A program made the position numbers and the translations under genes. From contig WGCV01000051.1 in NCBI GenBank assembly GCA_015493615.1, positions 1 to 49,291 on the forward strand: a stretch of DNA of 49,291 nucleotides, in the 5' to 3' direction. The notes under the pieces were generated by a model that had not been told where the DNA came from, did no database searches, and saw nothing but the letters and a program-made list of their open reading frames with translations. This document shows positions 18,901 through 26,793 of this stretch, piece after piece. How positions within the stretch are numbered: position 1 is the stretch's first letter; each line of letters starts with the position of its first letter. This DNA comes from Melioribacteraceae bacterium (lineage in GTDB: Bacteria; Bacteroidota; Ignavibacteria; Ignavibacteriales; Melioribacteraceae).

Positions 18901-21380
18901 TCTTCCGGTAAATTCAGAACTGCAAAAAGACGGCATTTTCCCGTATCGGGAGGGAAAAAATTCGCCGTCATGTTTGCCGTATCTCCCGGAGAAAGCGCCG
19001 CATAGTCGGATTCCGCGAAAAGTTCGTTTTCCTCAATCAGCGAATCAAGGTTTTTATCGTTATAAAATTTTACGGAAAAAGCAGGGGCTTCAGTTAAGCC
19101 GGAGTTTGTTATTTTTGCCGTCGCAGACGCGGTGTCGGAAACCGTGATATAATCGGGAGTGAGAGTAAGCTCAACCGCCGAAAGATTTTTATCAAACGGA
19201 GTAATCGAGTTTTTTCTTCCCGGGGTGCCGAGTTCGCTGTCGGTCGAGCTTCCCCAATTCGCGCTGTCGGCTGTTGGGGCGAAACTCAGAATCCGCTCGA
19301 GCGACTTTCCGTTTCTGCCGCCCCAGCGGGAGGAGTAGCGGAGCGAATCAATTGTTTTCCCGTTGGCGTCCCGAATTACAACACCATCCTCCGAATTGCT
19401 TAAATTGGGAAACGCCGTAACGATTAATCCGGAAGGAATCGATTCGTGAAAATCGTAAATCGAGCTGTCTTTAGAGATCACCAATTTATTGCGCGGCTGA
19501 ACAATAATGAAGGAATCCGAAATTGTTACGGAATGCGGAACGCTCAGCAAGTCGGACATTTGCCAATTTACAAGATTGACGGGAGAATCGGAGACATTCT
19601 CAAGTTCAAACCATTCCGGTTCGCCGTCAGCGGGAGCGAATTGGACTTCATTGATTATGATGCTGTTCGCCGGATAGCTCGGGAAAATGTCTATAAAACC
19701 GCCGTTGTTAGTGGTATCCCGGTCTTCATCGGAAATTATTTTTACCGAAAGAAGCAGCGGTTCATCTGTTAATTGAAAGGGAGAAAAATTTACCGTCGCC
19801 GAATCGCCCGCGCTCAAAAGGAGAGATAAAGTTTCGAGATTCGATACGGGAAGCGAATCGGCAAAAGAAAGTAAATTAAGCTCAAGATCGAAGTTCATTT
19901 CATTTTTACCGATATTTTTAACATCTGCAAATAGGGTAATATTTTCTCCGGAAAGAGCGTTTTCCGGCTGATAAAATATTGAGTCGAGAACAATATCAAA
20001 ATCTTTCCGAGTTACCGAATTTACAAATCCCGGCGTGGCGCGGGAAGGATTTACCGAACCGCTCCAGTTGTTTGAATCCGACGAAGCGTCGGAAGCTGAA
20101 ATACGCTCGAGAGAAAAATGTTTGGGGGAGTGATTCCACGAAGCCGAATAATCTACGGAATCAATTACGGTATCGAGGGAATCGATTAACTTCAGGTTGT
20201 CGCCGGAATTGTTAAGCGTAGGCAAATTCATTACAATAATTCTCGAATTAATATCGTAGAAATCCGCAAGCCCGTCGTCCGAGGCAAGAATAACGAAATC
20301 TTTCGGAGAGAGTAAAACGTTTTCTTCCGAAATTATCGGGCGGCTTGTTTTATCGGCAAAGCGCCAATTTTTCAAGTTGAATATTGTGGAATCTGTTTCG
20401 TTTTGAAGCTCAACCCATTCCGGTTCGCCGGTAACCGGTTCGTATTGAATTTCGTTAATTACGATATTTCCGAATTGCGGCTTTGGAGGGAAAACCGAAA
20501 TATTTTTGATTAAGAAGTTGTCTGAAAGATTTTCATCTTCGTTAAACAGAATCTCGGCAATTACCGAATAATTTCCCGTATCGGGCGGAATTGAAGAAGC
20601 TGCAATCCGGAGAGAATCGTACGGCGGCAGAGAGGGGAAATTTTCGGAATGAAAAAGCTCCGATTCTTCTCCCGTGGAATCGTTATTTAAATCGTAGTAG
20701 AATGAAACCGAAAAGTTTTGAGCCGGGTGCAAACCTGAATTTGCAAATATTAATCTTGCAAAAAGTGAATCGGCAACCGTAAGATAGCCAGGGGTAATAT
20801 CCAACAAAACGGCGGAAAGGTCGTAATCGTAAGGCGTTCGCGAGTTGCGGCTTCCCGGCGAGCCGTTTTGCCAAAGCGAGTTAGCCCAATTTTCCGCGCG
20901 ATTGCTTCCGCCCGGAATAATCTTCTCGTCGGAAATACCGGACGGATTATTCGCCGAATATGTGTAAACGGAAAGGGTGTCGAAAGCGGAATTAAAGAGC
21001 CGAACGGTTCTGTCGGACGAATTCGACATTCCCGAACTTCCGAACGCGTTGTCGGCGGTTTTAAGAACGACAATGGAATCGGGAATCGAATAAATGCCGT
21101 TTTGAAAATCATAATCGCCCTCCAAAACAAGCGCAAAACGATGCGGCGACAAAATATGATTGGACGTAACGAGGATTAACGAATCGGGATTTGAAGTGTG
21201 ATATTTAAAATGGTAGCCGGATAAATCGTAGTTTGTGTTTTCGGAATAATTGTAGAGTTCGATAAATTCGGAATTGGATGCGTCCGGTTTAAACATAATC
21301 TCGGAAAATGTAACCGAATCGACCGATTGTGCGTACATCAGAATATTGAACAGCAGAATTACGAAAACGCCCTTTTTCAT
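15912..21380 (-). CDS. Giant exported lamin-tail / CARDB repeat protein
   Basis: 1,822 residues with a signal peptide (MKKGVFVILLFNILMYAQS). Lamin-tail domains recur at about residues 22, 307, 575, 850, 1120, 1393 and 1555, each opening with phrases like IVINEIQYEP..GEPEWVEL or IAINEIMFSPASDNSEYVEI. Between several of them are CARDB-like adhesion beta-sandwiches (DYDLSAVLLDITPGYLTVADS, ALSGENITLFADVKNIG). The C-terminus is a FlgD-Ig/T9SS type sorting region: ISPNPFSPDNDGFEDFTII then RIRVYDSIGRLVRTL. It is therefore predicted to be a surface or secreted scaffold. GAGG six bases before ATG 21380 supports the start. Regular spacing of about 270 residues shows tandem growth of an LTD-CARDB unit. 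Function unknown. Confidence 0.85.
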   Translation of the reverse strand: MKKGVFVILLFNILMYAQSVDSVTFSEIMFKPDASNSEFIELYNYSENTNYDLSGYHFKYHTSNPDSLILVTSNHILSPHRFALVLEGDYDFQNGIYSIPDSIVVLKTADNAFGSSGMSNSSDRTVRLFNSAFDTLSVYTYSANNPSGISDEKIIPGGSNRAENWANSLWQNGSPGSRNSRTPYDYDLSAVLLDITPGYLTVADSLFARLIFANSGLHPAQNFSVSFYYDLNNDSTGEESELFHSENFPSLPPYDSLRIAASSIPPDTGNYSVIAEILFNEDENLSDNFLIKNISVFPPKPQFGNIVINEIQYEPVTGEPEWVELQNETDSTIFNLKNWRFADKTSRPIISEENVLLSPKDFVILASDDGLADFYDINSRIIVMNLPTLNNSGDNLKLIDSLDTVIDSVDYSASWNHSPKHFSLERISASDASSDSNNWSGSVNPSRATPGFVNSVTRKDFDIVLDSIFYQPENALSGENITLFADVKNIGKNEMNFDLELNLLSFADSLPVSNLETLSLLLSAGDSATVNFSPFQLTDEPLLLSVKIISDEDRDTTNNGGFIDIFPSYPANSIIINEVQFAPADGEPEWFELENVSDSPVNLVNWQMSDLLSVPHSVTISDSFIIVQPRNKLVISKDSSIYDFHESIPSGLIVTAFPNLSNSEDGVVIRDANGKTIDSLRYSSRWGGRNGKSLERILSFAPTADSANWGSSTDSELGTPGRKNSITPFDKNLSAVELTLTPDYITVSDTASATAKITNSGLTEAPAFSVKFYNDKNLDSLIEENELFAESDYAALSPGDTANMTANFFPPDTGKCRLFAVLNLPEDENPNDNAATVETFIFPSKPKYGDIVINEIAYRPPQGEPEWIELYNNTDSTIFNLRKWRIADRTSSIRITLDTVLFYPHSFVVLCPTDTLRDFFTFDSGLVIVHLPSLNNSDDDLRLIDSMGTVIDSVYYISSWNHGTEFSSLEKISPALFGNDSASWKGCINPRLGTPGMINSVTQKDYDIKITDLFPQPEMPYFRENFNLKCVVKNIGRNQASFTISLFKQMNNGSPQNILIETLSKSLFAGDSAILTFATTLNANNEQAFIAKISFPQDEDTSNNHKNCLILPAFRAGDIKINEVHFAPIDGEPEWIELQNCSGDSVNLKNWRIGDVLLHPTFTDISDSDYFLSGNEKIVIAKDSVILDYHRAINSKLLVKSFANLNNDADGIVIKDGKSNLIDSLLFHSDWGDIASASLERIYVNAPTDDSTNWGSSTDIELSTPGRKNSISPKNYNLEITNLSFEPEFPDSGEHILINAQIKNIGNSTANDFNIIFSGFDMNARSYIPFGEKHVTELNQLDSLLVTQTTPFPINDSLLINVKCDFPSDEDTTDNSYNIVIKTGISEHALTLNEVMINPVRYQPEWCEIFNNSGKQINLGKVFICDSSKLTNKVPLFNGAYFLDKNSYFVVTPDSSFSDSLSRLGISASIADFGSLGNSHDALFLFDFRGNLIDSLCWNNKWNIVKGKSLEKLSPDSANSLSFWFPSLDSTGATPGEINSVSDYDFSENHRIAINEIMFSPASDNSEYVEITNYGDEQVEIGGWKILDSSGKSSYLCDKEYKLSSGKFFLFAGDSNIFTYYGIEKENVFIPTTSSLSFGNNEDEIVIKDFRGKTIDSLHYYAKWHNSSFTNVNNRSLERISPSARSNLPANWSSCVNNIGGTPLSQNSIYLHNVSLKNEITISPNPFSPDNDGFEDFTIIKFTLPENIAEIRIRVYDSIGRLVRTLIDNFPSGTKGEIIFDGKRKNGEPLRMGIYILLIEEIATGNKTVKTFKKPLVIARKL

Positions 21381-21517
21381 AAGTCCCTCTTTTTTTACAA
21401 AAATAATAAAATTCAGGAAGAATACATCAAAAAATTTATACTTTTATCCCGGAATTGCCATTAGGGAATAAATTTCTAATAACAGCCCTATCGCAGTAAA
21501 CCGCAATTTAATTAAGA

Positions 21518-21674
21518 GAAGGCTTTGCATAACCCCGAAATTTGTCATTCTGATCCTCCGCCACGGCGGAGCGGGAGAAGAATCTCAAAACCGGTAATAG
21601 TACCGAATTTAGAGATATTGAGGACGGCTCCGACCTTCCTCAATATTACAATTTTAGGTTTTGCAAAGGTTTCT
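21518..21674 (+). mobile_element. MITE copy 1
   Basis: 157 bp. Left end GAAGGCTTTGCATAACCCC, right end TTTGCAAAGGTTTCT, imperfect inverted repeats. Direct repeat AAGA flanks it at 21514-21517 and 21675-21678. The interior includes CCTCCGCCACGGCGGAGCGG and a CGGTA/TACCG hairpin. No ORF. It shares its left flank (ACCGCAAT-TAATTAAGA) with copy 5. Confidence 0.75.
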
Positions 21675-22081
21675 AAGAATTAATAATGATAAAAGCGTTT
21701 ATAAGTTTAGATTGTTTATGGTCTATGAACAAAAGAGCGTTCAGCCGTCAGCGTTCGGATGTAGTTTCAATAAGCGTAGCGAAAAAGGTTAAAAAGCAAA
21801 GAGGTAAATACTTATGAACCTTTGCGCCTTTGAACCTCTGTTCCTTTTAACCTTGCGGTTTACCGCAATATGTTATTGCTACCCCCCGTCCGCCACGGCG
21901 GACTGTGGCAGAAATAATTTAGCATTATGCTGTTTTTCGCAGATTGCAAGCAATCTACGCTACAAAAAACGTTTTGTTATTTAAGTTTTTAGAGCGTTTT
22001 TTTATGACAATTTCGGGGTTATGCAAAGCCTTTTATTAAAAAGACGGATACATTTGCTGCATCCGTCTCATCTGTAAGTTT
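21675..22081. repeat. Repeat-rich gene-free gap
   Basis: No gene. Contains a block at about 21865-21900 (ATGTTATTGCTACCCCCCGT then CCGCCACGGCGG) that recurs at 47281-47315. It also holds the inverted partner (21903-21963) of the repeat at 3758-3816, and a lone MITE end at about 22004-22031 (TTCGGGGTTATGCAAAGCC). Confidence 0.55.
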
Positions 22082-23905
22082 CTATTCCTCGAGATAATTT
22101 GTTGTGTTTTCGAGATTAAACTGGTTGGTAAGTTGTTGAAGATTTTCGGTTAGTCTGTTTAAATCGTCGCTTGCCTGAGAAATCTGCTGAATACCGATTG
22201 CCGTTTCGTTTGTTACGGATGTGATTTCCTGAATTCCGTTCCCGATTTCCTCGACAACAAGAGATTGCGTTTTACTTGTCTTTTCAATCTCGGTAACAAT
22301 ATCGACTACTTCGTTTGTTTTGCTGATAATCTCGTTTAACGCGTCAACGGCTTTGGAAACATTCTCTTTCCCTCTGTTAACTTTTACGTTGCCTTCCTCA
22401 ATATTATTTACCGTTGCCGAAGTATCGACTTGGATTTTATTAATCATGTCGGCAATTTCTTTTGTGGCGGTGCTTGTTCTTTCGGCAAGTTTACGGACTT
22501 CGTCGGCGACTACCGCAAAACCGCGTCCCTGTTCGCCTGCTCGCGCGGCTTCGATAGCCGCATTCAGAGCGAGTAAGTTTGTCTGGTCGGCAATTTCGTC
22601 AATTACTTTAATAATTTCGCCGATCTTGTCGCTGTTCTGTCCCAGCTCCTTGACGGATTCGGTGGCAATGTTAAAAACTTCGGCAATTTCATAAATATCC
22701 CGAGATGTTACCGACATTATTTCGCCGCCGTTTTTTGCGACTTCGCCGGCTTCGTGAACTTTGTTATAGGAGTTTTCTATCATTGACGCGCTTTCCTGGA
22801 ACGAAGCGAGCATTTCATTTGTCGCGCTTCCCAACTGCGAAGCTTGAGCCGCTTGTTCCTGAGTTCCCGCAGCCATTTCTTCGGCGCTCGCTGAAATTTC
22901 GGCGCTTGCGCTTGCCGTGGCGTCCACGGAATCGATAACCGCCATAATCATCTTTCTTACGTTATTTACTACAATGTTAAAACCTTCAAATAAATCCGCA
23001 AGCTCTTGGTCCGAACTGTAATTCAATTGAACGGAAAAGTTTCCTTTTGACAGTTGCTCCATTCCCCGATTGATTATTTTAACTTCATTTTCGAGTTTAA
23101 TTCGTTTTTCTTCGGCTTTTTCCACCGCTTCGTCAACTTTTTTCTGCACTGAATTTTTTTCCGCTACCAGTTCGTCTCTCGAACGTTTGATGTTGCTGAT
23201 CATCACATTAAAGCTTTCGGCTACCTGACTTATTTCATCTTTTTGCGTAATAGGAATTTGGAAATCCACGTCGCCGTGGGCTATTCTGTCGGCAAAATCT
23301 TTCAGTAATATTATGCGTTCGACTATTTGCTTTTTCAGGTAAAATAGAATAACAAAGAATAGGATTATTGCAATTACGCCGTAAATCAGTTGTATTGTAA
23401 TTAGTTTTGTGGTTTTCGCATCGGAATGTTTTTGGTATAATCCGACGACATAATTCATCTTTTTCAGCAACGGAACGTTGTTTTTATAAACATAATCCAT
23501 TGCTTTTTTTACCTGTTCCGGATCGTTAGAGTTTATTATTGTTTCAATTGAGTTTTTGAAAGGCGTCCACAAATCGGATACAACTTTTAGTCCTTTAACT
23601 ATGTCGGGCGATTCCGCTTTGGGCAAACCGAGTTTTTTATTTCCGTTTATTAGTCCGTCTAATACGGTTTGAAAACTGTTGACAGTCTTTTGAAGCGTGC
23701 CTTTGTCTTCCTTCCCGGTAAGCGCTCCTATGGCTTCTTTCGTCATTTTCTGTGTCAGCATTCTTTGTTTACCGGACAAATTTATCACGGTTGCATCCGC
23801 TTTTTGGGATTGGGTAATCCAATAAGTCGTTCCGATAAACAAAAAAACAAAGAAAAGGAAAGAAAATAAAATAATTGATAATGTTGTTTTGATAGTACTG
23901 AACAT
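22082..23905 (-). CDS. Methyl-accepting chemotaxis protein with PilJ/NarX-like sensor
   Basis: 607 residues. TM1 at about 9-28, periplasmic helical sensor 29-165, TM2 168-190, HAMP 191-243, a second HAMP-like stretch near 270-325, and a signalling domain with the hairpin tip [20 protein letters not shown]. The sensor contains [14 protein letters not shown] at 41-54, which resembles the P-box of NarX/NarQ and the PilJ N-terminal domain. AGGAG seven bases before ATG 23905 supports the start. It is transcribed divergently from the NO reductase gene with a 203-base intergenic region. A nitrogen-oxide or redox taxis role is suggested by motif plus neighbour, but not proven. Confidence 0.9.
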   Translation of the reverse strand: MFSTIKTTLSIILFSFLFFVFLFIGTTYWITQSQKADATVINLSGKQRMLTQKMTKEAIGALTGKEDKGTLQKTVNSFQTVLDGLINGNKKLGLPKAESPDIVKGLKVVSDLWTPFKNSIETIINSNDPEQVKKAMDYVYKNNVPLLKKMNYVVGLYQKHSDAKTTKLITIQLIYGVIAIILFFVILFYLKKQIVERIILLKDFADRIAHGDVDFQIPITQKDEISQVAESFNVMISNIKRSRDELVAEKNSVQKKVDEAVEKAEEKRIKLENEVKIINRGMEQLSKGNFSVQLNYSSDQELADLFEGFNIVVNNVRKMIMAVIDSVDATASASAEISASAEEMAAGTQEQAAQASQLGSATNEMLASFQESASMIENSYNKVHEAGEVAKNGGEIMSVTSRDIYEIAEVFNIATESVKELGQNSDKIGEIIKVIDEIADQTNLLALNAAIEAARAGEQGRGFAVVADEVRKLAERTSTATKEIADMINKIQVDTSATVNNIEEGNVKVNRGKENVSKAVDALNEIISKTNEVVDIVTEIEKTSKTQSLVVEEIGNGIQEITSVTNETAIGIQQISQASDDLNRLTENLQQLTNQFNLENTTNYLEE

Positions 23906-24029
23906 CTTTCACTCCTAAAATTATAATCTCGATAGCTATTATCGTAGAAAATCTTGAAATGTTAATCATTTTATTACAATTTTTGTCTCTTTTTTTGTTT
24001 GTATGAAGATAGAATTAGCCGAATGAAAT

Positions 24030-24060
24030 TTTGACAATATATCTTATTTCCATATATTTC
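24030..24060 (+). promoter_or_regulatory. Candidate Bacteroidota-type promoter of the NO reductase
   Basis: TTTG at 24030-24033 is followed after 19 bases by TATATTTC at 24053-24060, one base from the Bacteroidota -7 consensus TAnnTTTG. It also reads as TTGACA-N17-ATATTT. It lies 49 bases upstream of the norZ start. No convincing FNR/NnrR dyad was found. Confidence 0.4.
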
Positions 24061-24108
24061 AAAATTAACCTTTTTATATTTTTCATTAATAAAGTAGGAG
24101 TTCGTTAT

Positions 24109-26343
24109 ATGCAGCAAACATTACTAGACAAATTTATGTCCAAAAAGGGGCTTTATTCAGCGTTTTGGATAATAGCCATATTTATGGTAACAATATTAAT
24201 TTATTTTACCGCAACCTTGCAGAAGGAAGTTCCTCCGATACCTAAGGTTGTCCAGTCCGACAGCGGGAAGGTCCTTTATACCTACAATGATGTTGTGGAA
24301 GGAAAAGGATATTTCCAGGAATTTGATTTGATGGATTGGGGGACAATGTTAGGTATGGGAGCTTACATGGGCCCGGATTTTACGACCGATTTTTTCCATC
24401 ACAGGGCTGTTTATTTGTATGACTATTATGCAAAGCAGATGTTCGGAAAACCATCGGCTCAGTTAACGGATATTGAAAGAGGCGCGGTAAAAGAAAGAGT
24501 GAAAGAGGATTTTAAGAAACAAACTCATCTTTCCGAAAAAGAAGTTGTTTATACAACCGCCTCCGCCGAAGCTTATCTTCATAACAAAGCTTTGTTGACG
24601 AAAATGCTTGTCGAAGGGGATTCCACAAGAGCGTTTCCCGGCGGAATAATTTTACCCGAAGAAGCTCATAAAATTGCCGCCTTTGTTGATTGGTCGCAGT
24701 TAGTTGCGTCTTCGCTTCGTCCCGGTACCGTAGGCAAAATAGGGGAAGAACGAACTTGGTCTAATAACTGGCCTAAAGAACCGCTGATTGATCAGGATAT
24801 GCTATATACGAACAATGTTGTTTCTCTTTGGGAGTTTTTGCTTCTCTGGACGTTGACTATTATAGTAATATTCTTGTCGTACGAGTATTTGTTCAATAAG
24901 GAAGAAAAACTTGAACCCGCCCTGAAAGTATCTAAATTATTTAAATCTCAGAAAAAACTGCTGAAGTATGTTCCGATAGTAGCCGCATTATTTGTTGTGC
25001 AAATGTTTATCGGCGCATACTTGGCGCATCTTTACGCCAATCCGTCAGAGAGTTTTATTTTTTCGCAATCATTGCTGCCTTTTAATGTGATGAGATCGCT
25101 TCATACGCAAATTGCGATTCTCTGGGTGGCTGTCGGCTGGCTAGTAGGCGGATTGTTGATAGCGCCGTGGGTTGCAAATAAAGATCATAAGTTTCCATGG
25201 CTTGTTGACGTGCTGTGGGCTGCGCTTCTTGTAATTGCAGTCGGTTCGATTATCGGTTTATATTTGGGCGCGACGGGACAATTGAGAGAAACATGGTTCT
25301 GGCTCGGAAACGAAGGACGCGAGTTGCTGAATCTCGGTCGTGTTTGGGATATCGGACTGCTCGTGGGACTTGTCTTCTGGTTCCTGCTTATAATATCATT
25401 AATAAAAAAATCCGCGACAAACAACCCGCTCGTAGGAACGATTATCTGGGCGGCGTTCGGAATCGCCACTCTTTATATTGCGGGAATGATGCCGCTTCAT
25501 AAAATTATGCCCAACTTTACGGTTGACGATTATTACCGCTGGTGGGTAATTCACCTTTGGGTTGAATTAACATTTGAATTATTTGCAGCCGGCGTTATCG
25601 CCTTTATGACGGTATCACTCGGTTTGATTTCTCAGAAAACCGCTGAAAGAACAATGTTCTTTGAACTCTTTCTTATTATGTTGTCAGGTACGCTGGGAGT
25701 TGGTCATCACTATTTCTGGCAGGGACTTGATGAGTACTGGATTGCAATCGGCGGAATTTTCTCGGCATTGGAGCCGTTACCGCTTGCTTTGATGATTATC
25801 GAAGCTTGGAAAAACGTAAGAGAGCAGCGCGCCGAAGGAGTTTCTCACGATTTCTCCACTCCGTTTATGTGGATTACCGGTTCGGCAATCTTGAACTGGA
25901 TTGGCGCGGGATTCCTCGGTATGGTTATTAATACTCCGACGATTTCTTACTATTCGCACGGAACTTATTTGATTATGCCGCACGCCCACGTCGCGTTGCT
26001 CGGAGCTTTCGGTTACATTTCGATTGCATTCTTATATATGACTTCCCGGGCAAATTCTCTCGCAAATGGTTTGGTCTGGAATGAGAAATGGAGCAAAATC
26101 GGTTTTTGGCTCCTTACAATAGGAGTCTTGCTTTTTGCCTTGCCGACTATCATAATCGGATTTCACCAAACAAGAGTTGCAGCGGAAATGGGATATTATT
26201 ACACCCGCGTTCGCACGGCGCTTCAAGATATGCAGGGCTGGATGTGGTTCCGCATTCTCCCGGATGCGCTTATGCTGCTTGGAGGAATCACCATTTTCGT
26301 AGATTTGATAGCAAAAACGTATTCCCGGAAAAAAGTATCCTGA
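24109..26343 (+). CDS. norZ: Quinol-dependent nitric oxide reductase (qNor)
   Basis: 744 residues from ATG 24109, selected because AGGAG stands eight bases upstream; the open frame extends 26 residues further back without an SD. It reduces 2 NO to N2O with quinol electrons at the inner membrane. The N-terminal extension typical of qNor is present (MLGMGAYMGPDFTTDFFHH). The catalytic subunit carries MRSLHTQIAILWVAVGW, HLWVELTFE (histidine and the key glutamate), GVGHHYFWQG and HAHVALLGAFGY, the heme b, heme b3 and FeB ligands. There are about 14 membrane segments. No norC is nearby, as expected for the one-subunit form. It could serve respiration or NO detoxification; no other denitrification gene is in the window. 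Confidence 0.95.
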   Translation: MQQTLLDKFMSKKGLYSAFWIIAIFMVTILIYFTATLQKEVPPIPKVVQSDSGKVLYTYNDVVEGKGYFQEFDLMDWGTMLGMGAYMGPDFTTDFFHHRAVYLYDYYAKQMFGKPSAQLTDIERGAVKERVKEDFKKQTHLSEKEVVYTTASAEAYLHNKALLTKMLVEGDSTRAFPGGIILPEEAHKIAAFVDWSQLVASSLRPGTVGKIGEERTWSNNWPKEPLIDQDMLYTNNVVSLWEFLLLWTLTIIVIFLSYEYLFNKEEKLEPALKVSKLFKSQKKLLKYVPIVAALFVVQMFIGAYLAHLYANPSESFIFSQSLLPFNVMRSLHTQIAILWVAVGWLVGGLLIAPWVANKDHKFPWLVDVLWAALLVIAVGSIIGLYLGATGQLRETWFWLGNEGRELLNLGRVWDIGLLVGLVFWFLLIISLIKKSATNNPLVGTIIWAAFGIATLYIAGMMPLHKIMPNFTVDDYYRWWVIHLWVELTFELFAAGVIAFMTVSLGLISQKTAERTMFFELFLIMLSGTLGVGHHYFWQGLDEYWIAIGGIFSALEPLPLALMIIEAWKNVREQRAEGVSHDFSTPFMWITGSAILNWIGAGFLGMVINTPTISYYSHGTYLIMPHAHVALLGAFGYISIAFLYMTSRANSLANGLVWNEKWSKIGFWLLTIGVLLFALPTIIIGFHQTRVAAEMGYYYTRVRTALQDMQGWMWFRILPDALMLLGGITIFVDLIAKTYSRKKVS

Positions 26344-26352
26344 TAATATATA

Positions 26353-26509
26353 GGAGACCTTTGCAAAACCTAAAATTGTTATATTGAGGACGGTGAGAGC
26401 CGTCCGAAATATCTCTAAACTCGGTACTATTACTGGTTTTGAGATTCTTCTCCCGCTCCGCCGTGGCGGAGGATCAGAATGACAAATTTCGGGGTTATGC
26501 AAAGCCTTC
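26353..26509 (-). mobile_element. MITE copy 2 (between norZ and its terminator)
   Basis: 157 bp, reverse orientation, with GGAGACCTTTGCAAAACC at the left and GGGGTTATGCAAAGCCTTC at the right. Flanks TATA/TATC match at three of four positions. It starts 10 bases after the norZ stop and ends 18 bases before the terminator stem, so it has lengthened the norZ 3' UTR and contributes its own hairpins (GAGGACGG/CCGTCC). Confidence 0.75.
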
Positions 26510-26526
26510 TATCAGTCTTTTCTTTT

Positions 26527-26562
26527 AAAGCCGCCCAAGTTAAAGCCGGGCGGCTTTTTTAT
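26527..26562 (+). terminator. Rho-independent terminator of norZ
   Basis: Stem AAAGCCGCCC (26527-26536) pairs with GGGCGGCTTT (26548-26557), followed by TTTATT. This is a GC-rich ten-base-pair stem and is clearly an intrinsic terminator. Confidence 0.88.
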
Positions 26563-26723
26563 TGCTCTAAACTAAACCTAGAATTGTCATTAGAAAATTG
26601 GGCAATCACTTAAAAGGTTGAGTTTACCGGTATAACATCTAATTTTTAGTCCTTTAATTAAGTATTGTGGAGAGAAAACTAAAATAATTTTATTTTTCTT
26701 CTAGAAAATAGTTAATTTTGAAA

Positions 26724-26793
26724 AGGCGATGGAGTTCGCTTTAACTATTCCCGGCGCGGAATTAATAACTCCTACAAAACGGAATTATTAATT
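26724..26793 (+). promoter_or_regulatory. Fluoride riboswitch (crcB motif) with expression platform
   Basis: The aptamer reads GGCGATGGAGTTCGC at 26725-26739, TTAAC, a hairpin ATTCC(26747-26751)/GGAAT(26758-26762), then AATAACTCCTAC to about 26775. It matches the fluoride-riboswitch consensus (GGCGAUGGAGUUCGCC...AUGACUCCUAC) at nearly every conserved position, and GGAGT (26731-26735) pairs with ACTCC (26768-26772). Downstream, 26781-26793 can pair with 26760-26772 (12 of 13 positions), destroying the aptamer pairing. That alternative hairpin ends one base before ATG 26794. This predicts fluoride-induced expression of the dynamin-like gene. The aptamer identity is secure; the mechanism is inferred. 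Confidence 0.9.

Noticed and set aside
24030-24060. FNR/NnrR-type site before norZ
   Set aside because: Only one half-like TTGAC is present, with no matching second half at the right distance.
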